A DNA stretch of 64,000 bases from Colletes latitarsis (Eukaryota > Arthropoda > Insecta > Hymenoptera > Colletidae): positions 5,890,001-5,954,000 of the forward strand of contig NW_027488370.1 of assembly GCF_051014445.1 (NCBI RefSeq), given 5' to 3'. Below the pieces are notes generated by a model, which saw only the letters and a program-made list of their open reading frames with translations, was not told the origin of the DNA and made no database searches. Position numbers and translations under genes: made by a program. Positions 11,257 through 23,485 of the stretch are shown piece after piece. Each line of letters starts with the position of its first letter. Position 1 is the first letter of the stretch.

Positions 11257-11813
11257 GGATGACGCTGGTTATGTCTGGGTTAGTTCTGGTATTTGCAATC
11301 ATCTGGCTCATACTTTTGCAATTTTCGCGTACTTGTTGGCCAGATCTTGGGTTTTTTGTGGTTTGGATCCCGTCGTAATCTGGTTCCACACCGAAGCAGT
11401 CAATCGAACCTGGTTCGGATGAATATTTTGGAGGATGACGCTGGTTATGTTTGGGTTAGTTCTGGTATTTGCAATCATCTGGCTCGTACTTTCGCATTTT
11501 TCGCATACTTGCTTGCAAGATTCTGGGCTTTTTTTAGTTTGGATCACGTAGTAATGTGGTACCACACTGAAACAGTCAATTAAACCTGGTTCCGATTAAT
11601 ATTTTAGAGGATAACGCCGGTTATGTCTGGGTTAGGTCTGGTATTTGCCCTCATCTGGTTCGTACTTTCGCATTTTTCGAATACTTGTTGGCCAGATCCT
11701 GGCCTTTTTCTGGCTTGGACCACGTAGTAATGTGGTATCACACTGAGACAGTCAATTAAACCTGGTTCTGATTAATATTTTAGAGGATAACGACTGTTCT
11801 GTCTTGGTTAGGT
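11257..11813 (+). repeat. Three-monomer block, copy 3
   Basis: Matches 9850-10410 (offset 1407) and the right half of 6540-7240 (offset 4397). It carries the same cactgagacagtc and ctggttctgatt variants as the copy at 10330, so these two are the closest pair. Confidence 0.85.
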
Positions 11814-13010
11814 CTGGTATTTGCCCTCATCTGGCTCGTACCTTTGCGTTTTTCGCATACTTGTTGGCCAGATCCTGGGTTTTTTCTGGTTTGGATCCCG
11901 TAGTAATGAAGTTCCACACCGAAACAGTCAATTAAACCTGGTTGCGATTAATATTTTAGAGTATAACGCCGGTTATGACTCGGGTAGTTCTGGGAGTTGC
12001 CGACATCTGGCTCGTATTTTCGCATTTCTCGCTTACTAGTTGGCAATATCCTGGCCTTTTTCTGGCTTGTATCACGTAGAAATGTGGATCCACACCGAAA
12101 CAGTCAATTAAACCTGGTTGCGATTAATATTTTAGAGGATAACGCCGGTTATGTCTCGGGTAGTTCTGGGATTTGCCGTCATCTGGCTCGTATTTTCTCA
12201 TTTTTCGCATACTTGTTGGCCAGATCCTGGGCGTTTTCTGGTTTGAATCACGTAGTAATGTGGTACCACAATGAAACAGTCAATAAAAGCTGGTTCCGAA
12301 TAGTATTTTAGAGGATAACGCAGGTTACGTCTGGGTCAGTTCTGGTATTTGCAATCATCTGGCTCATACTTTCGCGTTTTTCGCATACTTGTTGGCCAGA
12401 TCCTGGGTTTTTTCTGGTTTGGATCCCGTAGTAACGAGGTTCCACACCGAAACAGTCAATTCAACGCGGTTGCGGCTAATATTTTAGGGGATAACGCCGG
12501 TTATGTCTCGATTAGGTCAGGGATTTGCCCTCATCTGTGTCGTGCTTTCGTAATTTTCGCGAACTTGTTGGCCTGATCTTGGGTTTTTTGTGGTCTGGAT
12601 CCCGTCGTAATGTGGTTCCACACGGATGGAGTCAATTAAACCTGGTTGCGATTAATATTTGGAGGATAACGCTGGTTATGTTTGGGTTAGTTCTGGTATT
12701 TGCAATCATCTGGCTCATACTTTCGCAATTTTCGCGTACTTGTTGGCCAGATCTAGGGTTTTTTGTGGTTTGGATCCCGTCGTAATGTGGTTCCACACCG
12801 AAGCAGTCAACTAACCTTGTTGCGATGAATATTTTGGAGGATAACCCTGGTTATGTTTGGGTTAGTTCTGATATTTGCAATCATCTGGCTCGTACTTTCG
12901 CATTTTTCGCATACTCGTTGGCAAGATCCTGGGCTTTTTTTGGTTTGGATCACGTCGTAATGTGGTACCACACTGAAACAGTCAATTAAACCTGGTCCCG
13001 GTTAATATTT
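11814..13010 (+). repeat. Seven-monomer block, copy 2
   Basis: Partner of 7241-8440. It has a private one-base loss in gcgattaatatttggagg near 12655 and keeps the ggttaatattt that copy 1 has shortened. The seam at the next block resembles that of 17930-18100. Confidence 0.85.
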
Positions 13011-13607
13011 TAGAGGATAACGCCGGTTATGTCTGGGTTAGGTCTGGTATTTGCCCTCATCTGGCTCGTACCTTCGCATTTTTGCACACTTGTAGGCAAG
13101 ATCCAGGCCTTTTTCTGGTTTGGATCACGTAGTAATGCGGTACCACACCGAAACAGTCAATTAAACCTGGTAGCGATTAATATTTTGGAGGATATCGCCG
13201 GTTATGTCTCGGTTAGGTCAGGGATTTACCCTCACCTGGCTCGTACTTTCGCATTTATCGCATACTTGTTGGACAGATCCTGGCCTTTTACTGGCTTTGA
13301 CCACGTAGTAATGCGGTACCACACCGAAACAGTCAATTAAACCTGGTTGCGATTAATATTTTAGAGGATAACGCCGGTTATGTCTGGGTTAGGTCTGGTA
13401 TTTGCCCTCATCTGGCTCGTTCTTTCGCATTTTTCGCATACTTGTTGGCCAGATCCTGGCTTATTTTTGGTTTGGATCACGTAGTAATGCGGTACCACAC
13501 CGAAACTGTCAAATAAACCTGGTTACGATTAACATTTTAGAGGATAACGCCGGTTATGTCTCGGTTAGGTCTGGGATTTGCCGTCATCTGGCTCGTATTT
13601 TCGCATT
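13011..13607 (+). repeat. Mosaic of neighbouring satellite blocks
   Basis: The first part, to about 13275, matches 18113-18378 (offset 5102, including the tgcac deletion marker at 13083). From about 13402 the sequence follows 9006-9200 (gctcgttctttcgc, ggcttatttttggtttgg, gaaactgtcaaataaacc). It looks like a join between two existing block types inside the shared monomer sequence. Confidence 0.75.
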
Positions 13608-16600
13608 TTTCGCATACTTGTTGGCCAGACCCTGGCCTTTTTCTGGTTTGGAACACGTAGTAATGCGGTACCACACCGAAACAGTCAATTAAACCTGGTA
13701 GCGATTATTATTTTAGAGGATAACGCCGGTTATGTCGGGGTTAGGTCCGGTATTTGCCCTCATCTGGCTCGTACTTTCGCATTTTTCGCATACTTGTTGG
13801 CCAGATCCTGGCCTTTTTCTGGTTTGGATCACGTAGTAATGCGGTACCACACCGGAACAGTCAATTAAACCTGGTCCCGATTAATATTTTAGAAGATAAC
13901 GCTGGTTATATCTGGGTTAGTTCTGGTATTTGCAATCGTCTGGCTCATACTTTCGCAATTTTCGCGTACTTGTTGGCCAGATCTTGGGTTTTTTGTGGTC
14001 TGGATCCCGTCGTAATGTGGTTCCACACCGAAGCAGTCAATTATACCTGGTTGCGATGAATATTTTGGAGGATAACCCTGGTTATGATTGGGTTAGTTCT
14101 GGTATTTGCAATCATCTGGCTCGTACTTTCGCATTTTTCGCATACTTGTTGGCAAGATCCTGAGCTTTTTTTGGTTTGGATCACGTAGTAATGTGGTACC
14201 ACACTGGAACAGTCAATTAAACCTGGTCCCGATTAATATTTTAGAGGATAACGCCAGTTATGTCTGGGTTAGGTCTGGTATTTGCCCTCATCTGGCTCGT
14301 ACTTTCGCATTTTTCGCATACATGTAGGCAAGATCCTGGCCTTTTTCTGGCTTGGATCACGTAGTAATGCGGTACCACACCGAAACAGTCAATTAAACCT
14401 AGTCCCGATTAATATTTTAGGGGATAACGCCGGTTATGTCTCGGTTAGGTCAGGGATTTGCCCTCATCTGGCTCGTACTTTCGCATTTATCGCATACTTG
14501 TTGGCCAGATCCTGGCCTTTTTCTGGCCTGGATCACGTAGTAATTTGGTACCACACTGAAACAGTCAATCAAACTTGGTTCCGATGAATTTTTTAGAGGA
14601 TAACGCCGGTTATGGCTGGGTTAGGTCTGGGATTTGCCGTCATCTTCCTCGTGCTTTCGTATTTTTCGCTTACTTGTTGGCCAGATCCTGGCCTTTTTCT
14701 GGCTTGGACCACGTAGTAATGAGGTACCACACTGAAACAGTCGATAAAACCTGGTACCGATTAATATTTTAGAGGATAACGCTGGTTATGTCTGGGTTAG
14801 GTCTGGTATTTGCAACCATCTGGCTCATACTTTCGCGTTTTTCGCATACTTGATGACCAGATCCCGGCCTTTTTCTAGCTAGGACCACGTAGTAATGTGG
14901 TATCACACTGAAACAGTCAATTAAACCTGGCTCCGATTAATATTTTAGAGGATAACGCCGGTTATGGCTGGGTTAGGTCTGGTATTTGCCCTCATCTGGC
15001 TCGTACCTTCGCATTTTTCGCTTACTTGTTGGCCAGATCCTGGCCTTTTTCTGGCTTGGACCACGTAGTAATGAGGTACCACACTGAAACAGTCGATAAA
15101 ACCTGGTACCGATTAATATTTTAGAGGATAACGCTGGTTATGTCTGGGTTAGGTCTGGTATTTGCAACCATCTGGCTCATACTTTCGCGTTTTTCGCATA
15201 CTTGATGACCAGATCCTGGCCTTTTTCTAGCTAGGACCACATAGTAATGTGGTATCACACTGAAACAGTCAATTGAACCTGGTTGCGATTAATATTTTAG
15301 AGGATAACGCCGGTTATGTCACGGGTAGGTCTGGGATTTGCCGTCATCTGGCTCGTATTTTCGCATTTTTCGCATACTTGTTGGCCAGATGCTGGCCTTT
15401 TTCTGGCTTGGAACACGTAGTAATGAGGTACCACACTGAAACAGTCAATTAAACCTGGTTCCGATTAATATTTTAGAGGATAACGCTGGTTATGTCTGGG
15501 TTAGTTCTGTTATTTGCAATCATCTGGCTCATACTTTCGCAATTTTCGCGTACTTGTTGGCCAGATCTTGGGTTTTTTGTGGTTTGGATCCCGTCATAAT
15601 GTTGTTCCACACTGAAGGAGTCAATTAAACCTGGTTGCGATGAATATTTTGGAGGATAACGCTGGTTATGTTTGGGTTAGTTCTGGTATTTGCAATCATC
15701 TGGCTCGTACTTTCGCATTTTTCGCATACTTGTTGGCCAGATGCTGGCCTTTTTCTGGCTTGGACCACGTAGTAATGAGGTACCACACTGAAACTGTCAA
15801 TTAAACCTGGTTCCGATTAATATTTTACAGGATAACGCTGGTTATGTCTGGGTTAGTTCTGTTATTTGCAATTATCTGGCTCATACTTTCGCAATTTTCG
15901 GGTACTTGTTGGCCAGATCTTGGGTTTTTTGTGGTTTGGATCCCGTCGTAATGTCGTTGCACACTGAAGCAGTCAATTAAACCTGGTTGCGATGAATATT
16001 TTGGAGGATAACGCTGGTTATGTTTGGGTTAGTTCTGGTATTTGCAATCATCTGGCTCGTACCTTCGCGTTTTTCGCATACTTGTTGGCCAGATCCTGGG
16101 TTTTTTCTGGTTTGGATCCCGTAGTAATGAAGTTCCACACCGAAACAGTCAATTAAACCCGGTTGCGATTAATATTTTAGAGGATAACGCCGGTTATGTC
16201 TCGGGTAGTTCTGGGATTGCCGTCATCTGGCTCGTATTTTCGCATTTTTCGCGTACTTGTTGGCAATATCCTGGCCTTTTTCTGGCTTGGATCACGTAGT
16301 AATGTGGATCCACACCGAAACAGTCAATTAAACCTGGTTGCGATTAATATTTTAGTGGATAACGCCGGTTATGTCGGCGCTAGGTCTGGAATTTGCCCTC
16401 ATCTGGCTCGTACTTTCGCATTTTTCGCATACCTGTTGGCCAGATCCTGGGCTTTTTCGGTTTTGGATCACGTAGTAATGTGGTACCACACTGAAACAGT
16501 CAATAAAAGCTGGTTCCGAATAGTATTTTAGAGGATAACGCAGGTTACGTCTGGGTCAGTTCTGGTATTTGCAATCATCTGGCTCATACTTTCGCGTTTT

Positions 16601-18010
16601 TCGCATACTTGTTGGCCAGATCCTGGGTTTTTTCTGGTTTGGATCCCGTAGTAACGAGGTTCCACACCGAAACAGTCAATTGAACGCGGTTGCGGTTAAT
16701 ATTTTAGAGGATAACGCCGGTTATGTCTCGATTAGGTCAGAGATTTGCCCTCATCTGTGTCGTGCTTTCGTAATTTTCGCGAACTTGTTAGCCAGATCTT
16801 GGGTTTTTTGTGGTTTAGATCCCGTCGTAATGTCGTTCCACACTGAAGCAGTCAATTAAACCTGGTTGCGATTAATATTTTGGAGAATAACGCTGGTTAT
16901 GTCTGCGCTAGGTCTGGAATTTGCCCTCATCTGGCTCGTACTTTCGCATTTTTCGCATACTTGTTGGCAAGATCCTGGGCTTTTTTTGGTTTGGATCACG
17001 TAGTAATGTGGTACCACACTGAAACAGTCAATAAAAGCTGGTTCCGAATAGCATTTTAGAGGATAACGCAGGTTACGTCTGGGTTAGTTCTGGTATTTGC
17101 AATCATCTGGCTCATACTTTCGCGTTTTTCGCTTACTTGTTGGCCAGATCCTGGGTTTTTTCTGGTTTGGATCCCGTAGTAATGAAGTTCCACACCGAAA
17201 CAGTCAATTAAACCTGGTTGCGATTAATGTTTTAGAGGATAACGCCGGTTATGTCTCGGGTAGGTCTGGGATTTGCCGTCATCTGGCTCGTATTTTCGCA
17301 TTTCTCGCATACTTGTTGGCCAGATCCTGGCCTTTTCCTGGCTTGGACCACGTAGTAATGTGGTATTACACTGAAACAGTCAATTAAACCCGGTTGCGAT
17401 TAATATTTTAGAGGATAACGCCGGTTGTGTCTCGGGTAGGTCTGGGATTTGCCGTCATCTAGCTCGTATTTTCGCATTTTTCGCATACTTGTTGGCCAGA
17501 TCCTGGCCTTTTTCTGGCTTCGACCTCGTAGTAATGTGGTATCACACTGAAACAGTCAATAGAATCTAGTTCCGATTAGTATTTTAGAGGATAACGCAGG
17601 TTACGTCTGGGTTAGTTCTGGTATTTGCTATCATCTGGCTCATACTTTCGCGTTTTTCGCATACTTGTTGGCCAGATCCTGGGTGTTTTCTGGTTTGGAT
17701 CCCGTAGTAACGAGGTTCCTCACCGAAACAGTCAATTAAACGTGGTTGCGGTTAATATTTTAGACGATAACGCCGGTTATGTCTCGGTTAGGTCAGGGAT
17801 TTGCCCTCATCTGTCTCGTGCTTTCGTAATTTTCGCGTACTTGTTGGCCAGATCTTGGGTTTTTTGTGGTTTGGATCCCGTCGTAATGTGGTTCCACACC
17901 GATGCAGTCAATTAAACCTGGTTGCAATGAATATTTTGGAGGATAACGCTGGTTATGTTTGGGTTAGTTCTGGTATTTGCAATCATCTGGCTCGTACTTT
18001 CGCATTTTTC
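13608..18010 (+). repeat. Block M, copy 1
   Basis: It runs parallel to 19238-22742 at a constant offset of 5630 bp (32 monomers less 2), apart from a reshuffle around 14650-15310. It contains gatcctgagc (tgagc at 14161) and the diagnostic one-base deletion ctgggattgccg at 16211. Around 14785 and 15137 a cttgatgaccagatc unit occurs twice, 352 bp apart, where other copies have it once: a local dimer duplication in this copy. It diverges from copy 2 near 18010, where gcatactcgttgg replaces gcattcttgttgg. Confidence 0.85.
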
Positions 18011-19237
18011 GCATACTCGTTGGCAAGATCCTGGGCTTTTTTTGGTTTGGATCACGTCGTAATGTGGTACCACACTGAAACAGTCAATTAAACCTGGTCC
18101 CGGTTAATATTTTAGAGGATAACGCCGGTTATGTCTGGGTTAGGTCTGGTATTTGCCCTCATCTGGCTCGTACCTTCGCATTTTTGCACACTTGTTGGCA
18201 AGATCCTGGCCTTTTTCTGGTTTGGATCACGTAGTAATGCGGTACCACACCGAAACAGTCAATTAAACCTGGTAGCGATTAATATTTTGGAGGATATCGC
18301 CGGTTATGTCTCGGTTAGGTCAGGGATTTACCCTCACCTGGCTCGTACTTTCGCATTTATCGCATACTTGTTGGACAGATCCTGGCCTTTTTCTAGCTTG
18401 GATCACGTTGTAATGTGGTACCACACTGAAACAGTCAATAAAAGCTGGTTCCGATTAGTATTTTAGAGGATAGCGCTGGTTATGTCTGGGTTAGTTCTGG
18501 TATTTGCAATTATCTGGCTCATACTATCGCGTTTTTCGCATACTTCTTGGCCAGATCCAGGGTTTTTTCAGGTGTGGATCCCGTAGTAATGTGGTTCCAC
18601 ACCGAAACAGTCAATTAAACCTGGTCGCGATGAATATTTTAGAGGATAACGCCGGTTATGTCTGGGTTAGGTCTGGTATTTGCCCTCATCTGGCTCGTTC
18701 TTTCGCATTTTTCGCATACTTGTTGGCCAGATCCTGGCTTATTTTTGGTTTGGATCACGTAGTAATGCGGTACCACACCGAAACTGTCAAATAAACCTGG
18801 TTACGATTAACATTTTAGAGGATAACGCCGGTTATGTCTCGGTTAGGTCTGGGATTTGCCGTCATCTGGCTCGTATTTTCGCATTTTTCGCATACTTGTT
18901 GACCAGATCCTGGCCTTTTACTGGCTTTGACCACGTAGTAATGTGGTATCACACTGAAACAGTCAATCGAACCCGGTTCGGATGAATACTTTGGAGGATG
19001 ACGCTGGTTATGTTTGGGTTAGTTCTGGTATTTGCAATCATCTGGCTCGTACTTTCGTATTTTACGCAAACTTGTTGGCAAGAGTCTGGGCTTTTTTCAG
19101 TTTCGATCACGTAGTAATGTGGTACCACAGTGAAACAGTCGATTAAACCTGGTTCCGATTAATATTTTAGAGGATAACGCCGGTTATGTCTGGGTTAGGT
19201 CTGGTATTTGCCCTCATCTGGTTCGTACTTTCGCATT
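18011..19237 (+). repeat. Six-monomer block, copy 3, between two M copies
   Basis: Most of it matches 8441-9525 at an offset of 9674 bp, with the tgcac deletion marker at 18185 and the rare tattttacgcaaac unit near 19055. Its left part also matches 12908-13275. This is the same block type seen in the first 13 kb, placed here inside the M-dominated region. Confidence 0.85.
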
Positions 19238-22200
19238 TTTCGCATACTTGTTGGCCAGACCCTGGCCTTTTTCTGGTTTGGAACACGTAGTAATGCGGTA
19301 CCACACCGAAACAGTCAATTAAACCTGGTAGCGATTATTATTTTAGAGGATAACGCCGGTTATGTCGGGGTTAGGTCCGGTATTTGCCCTCATCTGGCTC
19401 GTACTTTCGCATTTTTCGCATACTTGTTGGCCAGATCCTGGCCTTTTTCTGGTTTGGATCACGTAGTAATGCGGTACCACACCGGAACAGTCAATTAAAC
19501 CTGGTCCCGATTAATATTTTAGAAGATAACGCTGGTTATATCTGGGTTAGCTCTGGTATTTGCAATCGTCTGGCTCATACTTTCGCAATTTTCGCGTACT
19601 TGTTGGCCAGATCTTGGGTTTTTTGTGGTCTGGATCCCGTCGTAATGTGGTTCCACACCGAAGCAGTCAATTATACCTGGTTGCGATGAATATTTTGGAG
19701 GATAACCCTGGTTATGATTGGGTTAGTTCTGGTATTTGCAATCATCTGGCTCGTACTTTCGCATTTTTCGCATACTTGTTGGCAAGATCCTGAGCTTTTT
19801 TTGGTTTGGATCACGTAGTAATGTGGTACCACACTGGAACAGTCAATTAAACCTGGTCCCGATTAATATTTTAGAGGATAACGCCAGTTATGTCTGGGTT
19901 AGGTCTGGTATTTGCCCTCATCTGGCTCGTACTTTCGCATTTTTCGCATACATGTAGGCAAGATCCTGGCCTTTTTCTGGCTTGGATCACGTAGTAATGC
20001 GGTACCACACCGAAACAGTCAATTAAACCTAGTCCCGATTAATATTTTAGAGGATAACGCCGGTTATGTCTCGGTTAGGTCAGGGATTTGCCCTCATCTG
20101 GCTCGTACTTTCGCATTTATCGCATACTTGTTGGCCAGATCCTGGCCTTTTTCTGGCCTGGATCACGTAGTAATTTGGTACCACACTGAAACAGTCAATC
20201 AAACTTGGTTCCGATGAATTTTTTAGAGGATAACGCCGGTTATGGCTGGGTTAGGTCTGGGATTTGCCGTCATCTTCCTCGTGCTTTCGTATTTTTCGCA
20301 TACTTGTTGGTCAGATCCTGGGTTTTTTCTGGTTTGGACCACGTAGTAATGTGGTATCACACTGAAACAGTCAATTAAACCTGGCTCCGATTAATATTTT
20401 AGAGGATAACGCCGGTTATGGCTGGGTTAGGTCTGGTATTTGCCCTCATCTGGCTCGTACCTTCGCATTTTTCGCTTACTTGTTGGCCAGATCCTGGCCT
20501 TTTTCTGGCTTGGACCACGTAGTAATGAGGTACCACACTGAAACAGTCGATAAAACCTGGTACCGATTAATATTTTAGAGGATAACGCTGGTTATGTCTG
20601 GGTTAGGTCTGGTATTTGCAACCATCTGGCTCATACTTTCGCGTTTTTCGCATACTTGATGACCAGATCCTGGCCTTTTTCTAGCTAGGACCACATAGTA
20701 ATGTGGTATCACACTGAAACAGTCAATTGAACCTGGTTGCGATTAATATTTTAGAGGATAACGCCGGTTATGTCACGGGTAGGTCTGGGATTTGCCGTCA
20801 TCTGGCTCGTATTTTCGCATTTTTCGCATACTTGTTGGCCAGATCCTGGCCGTTTTCTGGCTTGGACCACGTTGTAATGTGGTACCACACTGAAACAGTC
20901 AATAGAATCTAGTTCCGATTAATATTTTAGAGGATAACGCCGGTTATGGCTGGGTTAGGTCTGGTATTTGCCCTCATCTGGCTCGTACCTTCGCATTTTT
21001 CGCTTACTTGTAGGCCAGATGCTGGCCTTTTTCTGGCTTGGAACACGTAGTAATGAGGTACCACACTGAAACAGTCAATTAAACCTGGTTCCGATTAATA
21101 TTTTAGAGGATAACGCTGGTTATGTCTGGGTTAGTTCTGTTATTTGCAATCATCTGGCTCATACTTTCGCAATTTTCGCGTACTTGTTGGCCAGATCTTG
21201 GGTTTTTTGTGGTTTGGATCCCGTCATAATGTTGTTCCACACTGAAGGAGTCAATTAAACCTGGTTGCGATGAATATTTTGGAGGATAACGCTGGTTATG
21301 TTTGGGTTAGTTCTGGTATTTGCAATCATCTGGCTCGTACTTTCGCATTTTTCGCATACTTGTTGGCCAGATGCTGGCCTTTTTCTGGCTTGGACCACGT
21401 AGTAATGAGGTACCACACTGAAACTGTCAATTAAACCTGGTTCCGATTAATATTTTACAGGATAACGCTGGTTATGTCTGGGTTAGTTCTGTTATTTGCA
21501 ATTATCTGGCTCATACTTTCGCAATTTTCGGGTACTTGTTGGCCAGATCTTGGGTTTTTTGTGGTTTGGATCCCGTCGTAATGTCGTTGCACACTGAAGC
21601 AGTCAATTAAACCTGGTTGCGATGAATATTTTGGAGGATAACGCTGGTTATGTTTGGGTTAGTTCTGGTATTTGCAATCATCTGGCTCGTACCTTCGCGT
21701 TTTTCGCATACTTGTTGGCCAGATCCTGGGTTTTTTCTGGTTTGGATCCCGTAGTAATGAAGTTCCACACCGAAACAGTCAATTAAACCCGGTTGCGATT
21801 AATATTTTAGAGGATAACGCCGGTTATGTCTCGGGTAGTTCTGGGATTGCCGTCATCTGGCTCGTATTTTCGCATTTTTCGCGTACTTGTTGGCAATATC
21901 CTGGCCTTTTTCTGGCTTGGATCACGTAGTAATGTGGATCCACACCGAAACAGTCAATTAAACCTGGTTGCGATTAATATTTTAGTGGATAACGCCGGTT
22001 ATGTCGGCGCTAGGTCTGGAATTTGCCCTCAGCTGGCTCGTACTTTCGCATTTTTCGCATACCTGTTGGCCAGATCCTGGGCTTTTTCGGTTTTGGATCA
22101 CGTAGTAATGTGGTACCACACTGAAACAGTCAATAAAAGCTGGTTCCGAATAGTATTTTAGAGGATAACGCAGGTTACGTCTGGGTCAGTTCTGGTATTT

Positions 22201-23485
22201 GCAATCATCTGGCTCATACTTTCGCGTTTTTCGCATACTTGTTGGCCAGATCCTGGGTTTTTTCTGGTTTGGATCCCGTAGTAACGAGGTTCCACACCGA
22301 AACAGTCAATTGAACGCGGTTGCGGTTAATATTTTAGAGGATAACGCCGGTTATGTCTCGATTAGGTCAGAGATTTGCCCTCATCTGTGTCGTGCTTTCG
22401 TAATTTTCGCGAACTTGTTGGCCAGATCTTGGGTTTTTTGTGGTTTAGATCCCGTCGTAATGTCGTTCCACACTGAAGCAGTCAATTAAACCTGGTTGCG
22501 ATTAATATTTTGGAGAATAACGCTGGTTATGTCTGCGCTAGGTCTGGAATTTGCCCTCATCTGGCTCGTACTTTCGCATTTTTCGCATACTTGTTGGCAA
22601 GATCCTGGGCTTTTTTTGGTTTGGATCACGTAGTAATGTGGTACCACACTGAAACAGTCAATAAAAGCTGGTTCCGAATAGCATTTTAGAGGATAACGCA
22701 GGTTACGTCTGGGTTAGTTCTGGTATTTGCAATCATCTGGCTCGTATTTTCGCATTTCTCGCATACTTGTTGGCCAGATCCTGGCCTTTTCCTGGCTTGG
22801 ACCACGTAGTAATGTGGTATTACACTGAAACAGTCAATTAAACCCGGTTGCGATTAATATTTTAGAGGATAACGCCGGTTGTGTCTCGGGTAGGTCTGGG
22901 ATTTGCCGTCATCTAGCTCGTATTTTCGCATTTTTCGCATACTTGTTGGCCAGATCCTGGCCTTTTTCTGGCTTCGACCTCGTAGTAATGTGGTATCACA
23001 CTGAAACAGTCAATAGAATCTAGTTCCGATTAGTATTTTAGAGGATAACGCAGGTTACGTCTCGGTTAGGTCAGGGATTTGCCCTCATCTGTCTCGTGCT
23101 TTCGTAATTTTCGCGTACTTGTTGGCCAGATCTTGGGTTTTTTGTGGCTTGGATTCCGTCGTAATGTGGTTCCACACCGATGCAGTCAATTAAACCTGGT
23201 TGCAATGAATATTTTGGAGGATAACGCTGGTTATGTTTGGGTTAGTTCTGGTATTTGCAATCATCTGGCTCGTACTTTCGCATTTTTCGCATTCTTGTTG
23301 GCAAGATCCTGGGTTTTTTTTGGTTTGGATCACGTAGTAATGTGGTAACACACTGAAACACTCAATTAAACCTGGTTGCGATTAATATTCTAGAGGTTAA
23401 CGCCGGTTATGTCTCGGTTATGTCTGGGATTTGCCCTCATCTGGCTCATACTTTCGCATTTCTCGCATACTTGTTGGCCAGATCC
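19238..23485 (+). repeat. Block M, copy 2
   Basis: Follows copy 1 at 5630 bp up to 22742; tgagc is at 19791 and the one-base deletion at 21841. At 22742 one monomer is missing (offset falls to 5454) and at about 23055 another (offset 5278); each leaves a hybrid unit. It shares cttcctcgtgctttcg, cttgatgaccagatc and ggataacgctggttatg units with copies 3, 4 and 5. Confidence 0.85.
22690..23100 (+). repeat. Two hybrid (fusion) monomers in M copy 2
   Basis: The unit at about 22690-22860 starts like 17070 and ends like 17290; the switch lies in tcatctggctc. The unit around 23055 starts like 17600 (ggttacgtct) and continues like 17785 (cggttaggtcaggg). Each fusion removes exactly one 176-bp step compared with copy 1, as expected for in-register deletion. 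Confidence 0.8.
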
